Assembly (NCBI GenBank): GCA_024195265.1
Contig: JAJLRJ010000004.1
Location: forward strand, 28,346,434-28,410,433
Origin: Dendrophyllia cribrosa
Lineage: Eukaryota; Cnidaria; Anthozoa; Scleractinia; Dendrophylliidae
Reading direction: 5' to 3'
Length of the DNA stretch: 64,000 nt
Shown here: positions 13,501 through 22,500 of the stretch, piece after piece
Layout: each line of letters begins with the position of its first letter
Numbering within the stretch: position 1 is the first letter of the stretch
Translations under genes and position numbers: made by a program
Notes under the pieces: generated by a model
What the model was told of the DNA's origin: nothing
Databases searched by the model: none
Seen by the model: the letters and a program-made list of their open reading frames with translations, nothing else

Positions 13501-16500
13501 CAAAAATGGTCTAGCGCCTCCTTACATTGCGAATTTATTTGTTGTTACCAATTCTCAGTACTTTCTTAGAAATTCTGATTTTTCCATACCTAGAGATCGG
13601 ACTGTTGCTTACGGCAAACACAGCCTGACTTATTTTGGCCCTGTTATCTGGTCCAAACTTGACAAATCTGTTAGATCATCTCAATCATTAGACACTTTTA
13701 AAAAGCGCATTAAATTGGTTGACTTCACAAACCTGCTGGACAATACTTGTAAAGACTGTTTTTTTATGCAATAACTGACAATCGATCTTTTATATTCATA
13801 TACTTTTTCTACATTTATATATGTACATAGATTTTATATTTTATTAATTATTAGATTATTATTGTAGTTACAGCGTAGTTAGGTGTCCCCAATTAGTGTA
13901 CATTGCATGCTAGCGATTTTTGACACGTTAATAAAGTTCTTATCTTATCTTATCTCTTTATGGTAGCCAGTTTACCTTATCAACTCGGTCGATAAAACCA
14001 CATTTTCAATACTCTCAACTGACAAGACACCGTGAATTTGACTCTCAAAATGACTTGCTCAGGCTGTCGAAATGTTAGTCATTGTCAATACTAACAATAA
14101 TTTTTGAAATAAATTAAGTTTATAAAAACATCAAATAATTGTTTTGGGTTCTAAGGTCTGTATTTAACTTATCGCGGATGATTACAAGCATCTCGTGAAT
14201 AAAGGTGGATTTCCACTGTCGCGTAAAAATTTACGTACGTAAAACGTGCGTTAAAAAAACTTACGTTACCAATTTCCACTGTTGCGTAAAAAATAATAAA
14301 AAACGTTTCCGTTTTACGTACGTTAAACGTACGTAAATACCTGCCATCCTGAAATTTTGGCGCGAAAAGGTTATTTGCCGCTAAAGTAATGGCCGCCGTT
14401 ATAAACAAGCGGTTCTTTCTCCTGTTGTACCTTAGACAGAGACGAAAAAGACGACAAAAATATCGGAAAAGATTTCGGATCAGAGAGCTATTTCAAAATC
14501 GGTTTCAAGTGGGGGAATACCACACTCTAGTGCAAGAAATGCGCGAAAATGACCACGAGTCATTTTATAAATACTTCCGGATGACACCTGAAAGATTTGA
14601 CCACCTTCTTTCTCTTGTGGGACCGATGCTGTCTAAGAAATCCTTGTATCGTGAGCCAATCAGTCCCGGTGAACGTCTCGCTGTTACTCTTCGATTTCTA
14701 GCTACTGGTGATTCCTTACAGACGATATCATTTAGCTACCGCCTTGGCCATACAACCGTGAGTAGAATAATTCCTGAGGTGTGCGATGCATTGTGGATTG
14801 CACTACAGGAATATGTAAAGCAGATAAAACAAAATGGCGTCTACATGGAGTTGGTGTCATGTGACAAAATCCGAAATTGCCATTGGTTAAATCGCCGCGT
14901 AAACGCAGACATCCGCGAAAAAGTTGAACCCAGTTCAACTTTTCCGAAAACGCTCGCGAGGGCTACGTGCCTTTACGTGCGTATAACGTACGTAAAAACC
15001 TAGAAAAAAACGCGGCACTGGAAATTGGACAACGTAAAGTCAACGCACGTAGTTACGCGCGTAAAATTTCATTTTTACGTACGTTAAAAATTTTTACGTA
15101 CGTTAACGTGCGTAGGCAAAAACGCGACAGTGGAAATCCACCTTAAGGCAATGAGCAAATCCGTTTCGTAGTTTCTCTTATTGTGTAAGATTTTATCCAC
15201 ACTGACAAGTTTCTTTGTCACATTTTAGAGTCGTTCGCTCGCTCCCATCCGTTTGACACTTTGTCATCTCACTTGGACTCCATGAGCAAACACTACACTG
15301 AGGTGAGAATTTACGTAGTGTTTTGTCTAAACCTTAGTAGTCAGCAACTATCTTGTAAGTAATATATCAAACACGAGGAAGAGTGTTTCATCGAGATGTG
15401 GGTTGAAAAACGAGGCCCAGCCGACTTCGAAATGTTTGAATAATTGATGAAACATTCTTTCGAGTGTTTGATATAACTTCTCAAACTGATCATTAAATGC
15501 AGTCGAACCTCCGCTAACGGACACTTCCCGTAGGCGGATACCTCCCATAAGCAGACACTTAGTTGTTGTCCCAGCCACATATAAACTCTACATTTTTAAC
15601 CTTCCATAAACGGACACCTCCCTTAAGCGGACACTTTTTCTGGGCCCGATGGTTTCCGTTTATGGAAGGTTCGACTGCACAGAGAAAACAAAGGGAAAAA
15701 ATTGCCAAATTCTATGCTAATGAAGATCGGGTTTCCAAACAACGGTCACGCTTATGAGCATGATTTTCTTTGTTCGAACCTTATGAATAATTAATGATTT
15801 TGAGAACGACACGTCATCTCCATCATTAGCGAGCCGCGTTGTTACTTTTCGCTTTGTTGATTGACAACCACCTGTTTGCCAGTCAGCTTCCGGTTCTGCT
15901 CTCCCCTTCCCTCCCCTCCCTCCGTCACATCCTCCCTCCCCTCCCTCCCCTACCTCCCCTCCCTCCGTCACGCTTATGATTTTCTTGGTTCAAACTTGAT
16001 AAATGATTAATGAGTTTGAGAATTAGCTGTCTCACTCGGTAGAGTTTAAATGTTATAGCTAAGAAGGAGGTCGGACACCTTAATGAGAATATATAACGGA
16101 GTAACTGGTTAGCTTTCGTGTTAGGTTAGGGTTTGCAGTTTATATAGTTAAATGTAGGCCTAAACAACCCGAGAAGCTACAATCTTGGTCAGAAGTCTTG
16201 GGACACTTCACATTTTCCCCCACAAATTGTCTTTGTTGTTACCTCCCCCTCCCCACCCCCAATACAATGTTGAGTTTTAGGCATATAACGAAGCCACAAT
16301 GTCTCAACTTTGTATTGGGGGGAAGGGAGGACCAGGAAATGGAACGATAGTTTCTCTCTACGAAAGAAAGTGTCATCGTGTAGCATTTTCTTTAGTGTCC
16401 CAAGCTATTTCGTCCACGGTTGTAGGTGGTACCCTGGTACCGTACGCTATGTAAGCCTAAGCCTAGCTGAGGTCACAGGTTCAATCCTGAGTGGGGATTT

Positions 16501-19500
16501 TAGCTTTTCTTTTTTACACTTAAACATTTATTGAAAATAAAATTCTAAGTGTCGACATTACGTTATATAAGTCTTAATAAGGTGTCCGACCTCCTTCTGA
16601 GCTATAGCAGGTAGACTCTACCGTCTCACTCAGACGATCACGCTTTGTTGTTGTTGTTGTTCAACAGGAAATCCGCAGCCAAGCTGCAGCTATCGTGGGC
16701 TCAGTTGATTTTCTCGGTAATCCCATGGGACTGATCAATGACGTGTCATCTGGCCTGGAGGGATTGGTGAGGAGAGGCAATGTGGGGGGACTATTCATGA
16801 ACGTGGCTCATGGAGTGTCTGACAGTGCAGCTAAAGTGAGTATACAGTGCTCCATCACAAAGCTATCGGTGTCACGAGTACTGAGCAATCAAACTCAGCC
16901 ACACAATAGGATTTCGTCCAAAAACTACAGTACATGTCACCCGATAATTGACTCTGGGAGTGAAAGGATTAATTGGAATTCGCAATAACCGCTAATGTTG
17001 GTTTTCACATTAAAATACATATTAGCCAAGTGTCTCTGCCAGGGTCAAACATTGGAAAAAAGTATTTTCGGAGGATCGGTTTTTTCTAACAGTGAAGTAT
17101 CCGTGTATAAATCATATTTGAGAGCTAGATAGTTGGAAGTTATGAGTATTTTTATTATAAGTTTGGAATGGTTGTTCTATATCTGAGTTGCGTTAGTTTT
17201 GTTAACTACGCAAACTGTTTACTAGTTACAAAAGCGACGAAAATAACTAAAATTCAAGTGTATTTTCTACTTTAACTGTAAGAATAAGTTAGCTACGAAA
17301 AAAAGGTGGGCATACTAAGAGACTGGCTAGAGATTGAGTTGCCCCCCCCCCCCCCCCCCCCCCTCCCCCCGTCCCCCGCCCCCCGCCCCTCACAAGCCCC
17401 TATTGGCTATATCCAAGGAGTTGAGGTATCGTTTGCATTGGTGAGATTTGAATCCTGTTTGAGCTAGAGTCTTTTAATTAGCTTTCAATTGCAACTCCGA
17501 AAATCGCTTACAGTCAATCAAAAATTCAATTGTTTGGTCATTTATTCGTTCATTCGTTGATTTTTTCATTGTCTCCTTCGTTCACTTGCAGGTTTGTTCA
17601 TTCGAGAGATCATGACTTCTTTAATGTTTTTGTTTTACTCTTCAGATCACCGGATCCTTGTCGGATGGTCTGTGGAACGCATCAATGGACAGCAAGTTCC
17701 AAGAGAGTCGTGACGCCATAAGAGCCGAGAAGTTTAGCAGCTCTAAGGATCACTTTGTCGCAGGCGTAAAGGGCCTTGGTATGGGTCTGGTAGGCGGACT
17801 CACCAGTATCGTAACACAGCCAATCGAGGGAGCTCACAATGCTGGAGTGCCGGTAAGTTCACTATCACGTGTTATTCACGTGTATTAGTTTACTGCCATG
17901 CGTAGTTGACGTATGTTACTTGACTGTTACGTGTAGTTCACGAGTGTTGGTAAATGTACTGTCACCCTCCATACACGTGCACGAGTAGGCCCTTGAGACA
18001 TTTCTGTGAGGAAACATGTCTCTTTACAGCCTTTATTCCCTCGCGTTTATTGCAAGAGGTTAGTGGTAGGGGCAAAAAGGTAGTTTGCTATTAACTATTC
18101 TTGATGAAAACTCGGGTGAAAGAATATTTTTCTAACTGGTTCGAGCCTTTCAACTATAGTAAGAGACACGGCATAATAGCATTACTAGTTAAACTTTTAA
18201 TGAAAACTCGCGACATTATTACCGGGTAGAAATAGTGCAACGTAGGGCTGCACGCTGGGTTCTATCGCGCTACCATCCCTTAAATGGATACTCTAAAATC
18301 AGGTTTCTGAGCCCGCGATAATGAGAATCCCCCACCAAACCAATGTTTTTACTGCAAGCGCTGGTCCAAACCTGATTCTAGAGTATCCATTCTAGTCACA
18401 ACCCTAAAAGAACTGGGTCGGAGGACCGTAGAACAGAGGAGGGCAGATGGACGCTTATCCTGCTGTACAAGATAGTGTACGGCCTCGTGACGGTTAAACC
18501 TTGACATGTACTACAAAAGCCGTCAAGGCAAAGTAGAAACACAAAGCCGCACTCATTCATGTCTACCAGTTCCAATACTGAATCGAATAATCGTGATTCT
18601 ACCCTAGAACCGTTAGCAATTGGAACAGATTCCCAGAAAGTATCTTTGTAAGTTCCGCAGGCAACCCACGGACATTTAGGAGCCTAATTTCAGAGATTAT
18701 ATAAACTAGATAGATAAGATAAGATAACTTTATTATATCGCATTCAGGATATCTCTAATAAAAGTCTATCAACAAAATCATTTTCAATCACGTGAAAAAA
18801 AAAAAGTGTTATTGTAAAAATCCAAGATCTAATAGGCTATAAAAGCAAGAAAACGATAGAATGTAGTCCGACCGCCCAGCCAGATAATTATAATAATTAT
18901 CTTTCAGGGTTTCATCACTGGCATCGGTAAAGGGATTGTGGGAACTTTTGCCAAACCAACCGCAGGAGTCCTGGACTTCGCATCTGGCGCTGCAGCCGCC
19001 GTTCGTGGCCAGGCGCAGCGTAACACCAGGTATTTCCCGCCAAAATCTGCACGTCTGCGCCGGAATTGTTTTGGACCGAGTGGTGCTATTCCAAGATTCG
19101 CTGCAACACACGCTGAAGGGCAGGAAATCATGCTGAAGCTAAATGAAGGCAATTTTAACGAAAAGTAAGTAGTTGTTCGTGATTGCTTTTAATTGCCCTT
19201 AAATGTACACCTTATGATTGCCGCCAAATACAACAGCCGTTAAGGTAGAACAATTTAGATTGAACATCCGATTGGCTTTCTCATGCCTCTGTTTTTTTTT
19301 TTTTGTAAAAAAAGTTAAGTATAATACGGGGAAAGATACATGTAGCATTAATGGATAGACAATGTCTGCGATTGGATTTTTAGTATAATTATTTATAGTG
19401 CGGCTACTGTTACCGGGGTCACCCAGACAAAGTTAACCAATCACAAAACAGAACGAGAAAAATAGATTCCAACATTTTTTACTTTAGCCAATGAAATCTC

Positions 19501-22500
19501 GAGTACATCAAATGAAAGAGAAACTCCAATCTGTGTGAAAATATGGAATGCGACGGCTGTACCGTTTGTCTACGCAAGTAAAAGTGCTGGTGTTGAATTT
19601 AAATAATTTGTTTGCTCGTAACAGATTCAAGTTTTCTCTACGGCGTCAACGGCGGTGTTAGAAAACAAATACACTTGACGTCAGCGAAGGGAGACATTCT
19701 GAACTGCAAAAGTACCAGTGAAAGCGACGGTTATAGTTTAGGCAAATTAAAAAGTGCCCTACGGATTTGAAAACAACGAAAACACGGCTTGTTCGCCGCC
19801 GTGGTTAATTAAGTTTTATGCGCTGTCGGATCTTTGATTTCCACCGTCTGTTTGAGTTTGAGTTTGAGTTCCACGCGTTGTGTTCCAGCAGTCGGATTAA
19901 GCTGAAATAAAATTAGTAAAAGAGAAATTCAAAACTGCATAACAAGAGTATCGGTCGTTTAGTAACGGCGTAATCTTCAACATATATTTCACTGCCAGAA
20001 AATCCATCGATATTCCAGCGGTTCGGCAATTGAGTTACTATAATTTTCCAGACGATTCAAAATAGTAAATCCAAATCCCTCGAGATGAATCAAGTTCCTG
20101 GCAATAAAAACTGAACCGCCAGAGTAGAATTTTTTTTCACAGAGTTCGAGGTTTGGTTAATAATTATTTCTATTTTTTGGCATGTACAATTATATACTTT
20201 TAATACTTTAATCAAAATAATTTCTTCAAAACCTTCACGACCGCCTTGGGAAATTGAAGAAACCACTTCAGTGCTCAAAGCGCGAAGAAAATCTGCAACG
20301 GAAAAAATTCTGACGACAACTTAATGAAAAAGAATTGAAATAAAGGAGCCGCTCTTTTTTAAACGGTTAGAAAATAAATGCTTACTATATATGCTACGCT
20401 GTCAGTGTGCCTTGTAACATTTGCAAACAGCCGGTGGTTGAGTTTTTATTTTTTCCGAGAATTCAAATCCGCCACGCAATTTGCCCAAACATACGGCCGT
20501 CGCGTTCACTGCTTTCATACAGTTTGAAATCAGATCATGCTCACTTGCATGACACATGACATTCATTCATATAGCATGTGAAACTACTCGATTGGTTAAC
20601 TTTGTCTGGGTGACCCCCGGTAACAGTAGCCGCACTGTAAATACTCTAGGATTTATTTTTACTTGAACTTTTGTAAAAATCATTTCTTCGCATTTATCTA
20701 AGAGGAAAGATCATTCTTTTTACTTGTAAGATAAAAGCTTCCCTCTTTTTCATCAGGTTTGTGTTGTCAGAATCTGTTCGCCGTGACAAGGAAGACCGGC
20801 TAAAAGCCATCGTTACTACAGAAGGAGTGTACTTTGTACGCGCCCGTGGGATCCCCTCTCCTGAGGCCATTGTTCTGCTTGTGCGCTTCTCAGATCTCTA
20901 CGTTTGTCAGCCTCTTTCCAGTGGTAAGAACAGTTCAGCTTACTTACACTGCCCCCTCGAAAGAACAAAATATCGCTTAGCTTATTAACATGTTTTATCG
21001 CCAAATGCCACCTAATATACAGCTCGATTGGATAAAAAGCTTCTAGAGAGCAAAACGGTAGCAGTAGTTCGGAGATAAAGTGCAGGATTGAAAGGATGGA
21101 AGTGGATTACAGTTCATCAAATTTGATTTCCTGACGCGTTCAAGAAATCAAAATTGATCTTGCGGAAGAAGAAAAACTTATACAACGTGGACAGATCAGC
21201 TGGAAAGAATAAAAGAGTAGAAAAAATGCATCACCCAACCCGCAGCCTGTAATTTCTGTAGCTTTCCAAACGAAAGGACGTGAACAATGTGATTTTCGAA
21301 CCGGAATTTCTGGTTTGTTTGTGAAATAATAGACACCCTTGGTTGCGGCAATCTTAAATTTTGGTTTAAAAATCGACTGATAGTAAGCTGTGTTTATCCC
21401 AGTTTTTGTATTTCATAGTTTCTGTGTGAACCCTGATCGATCCAACTTAGGACGGAAATAATTTTCTGTAAGGAGAGACGTTCAGGAGGATCTGGATTGG
21501 GTGCTGCCGTCACCGTTATAAGTTAACTTTTCGGCAGTCAAAGCTCTCTAAGCGGATACTCTCGTAAGCGGACAGCTCTACCTACGGCCGCTTTGACAAA
21601 ACCCCGTTTTGAAAATCATCTTTCGAGAATCATTCCTGAAAGCGGCCAGTTCCAGTTACACACCCATTAACTGCTTAAATAAAATAAATAAAAATAAATA
21701 AAATAAAATAAAAATAAATAAATAAAATAAATCGTCTTTATTTAACGAGGGTGACACTAAATAGTCATAAGACTAACAAACCTGTGGCCCTCGGATTCCA
21801 GATCGAATTGGAATTTGGAAGTGCTGGTTTTTGAGGAGAGGGGAAAACCGGAGTACCCGGAGAAAAACCTCTCGCAGCAAGGAGAGAACCAACAACAAAC
21901 TCAACCCACATATGACGCCGGGGCCGGAAATCGAACCCGGGCCACATTGGTGGGAGGCGAGTGCTCTCACCACTACACCACCCCTGATCCCCTGCTTGAC
22001 GAGGGTGTCCGCTTACGAGAGCTTTTAACAGATCTCATTATTTTGTCCCATTCTGAGCTATCGTTTAACCTCATCCAGACCCTTTCCCAGACCCATGATT
22101 TAACCTTTGTGTTTGGTTTTTAGACGGCAAAGATTACATCGAGCTCGTGATGAAGGCGGACAACAGCAGTGTGCCGACACCGTCCAAGAACCCGAGTAAA
22201 AGGCCTCGGGTCAGGTGCGACCAGCAGACCATTGCACAGAAGGTTTGTACTGTTCATTTGTTTGTGATCGTGATTTAGAATTTGATTAGCCCTAAGGGAA
22301 ACAGTGAGTTTGTTTCCGCGAGACTCTCGCCGAGGGGAACATTCCGGGTCGAAGGGAAACAAAACTCACTGTTTCCTGTGGGGCCAGTTAATATATATAT
22401 AGATAGGCTGAGCCTAACAGCGAAGCTCTCTGAACAGAAAGCCAATGACAAGCTTAACTAAGGTAAAAGGTGGGAAGCACAAGAATTACATGAAAGATTG

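Larger units (their letters stand above)
21536..22024. mobile_element. MITE interrupted by a SINE
   Basis: agctctctaagcggatactc at the left and gagggtgtccgcttacgaga gct at the right are inverted. The SINE at about 21760-21995 and an (AAATA)n tract lie between them. Confidence 0.65.

Noticed and set aside
21760..21995. A functional tRNA gene on the minus strand
   Set aside because: A and B boxes are present, but the sequence does not close into a tRNA acceptor stem and continues as a SINE body shared with 53337-53595.
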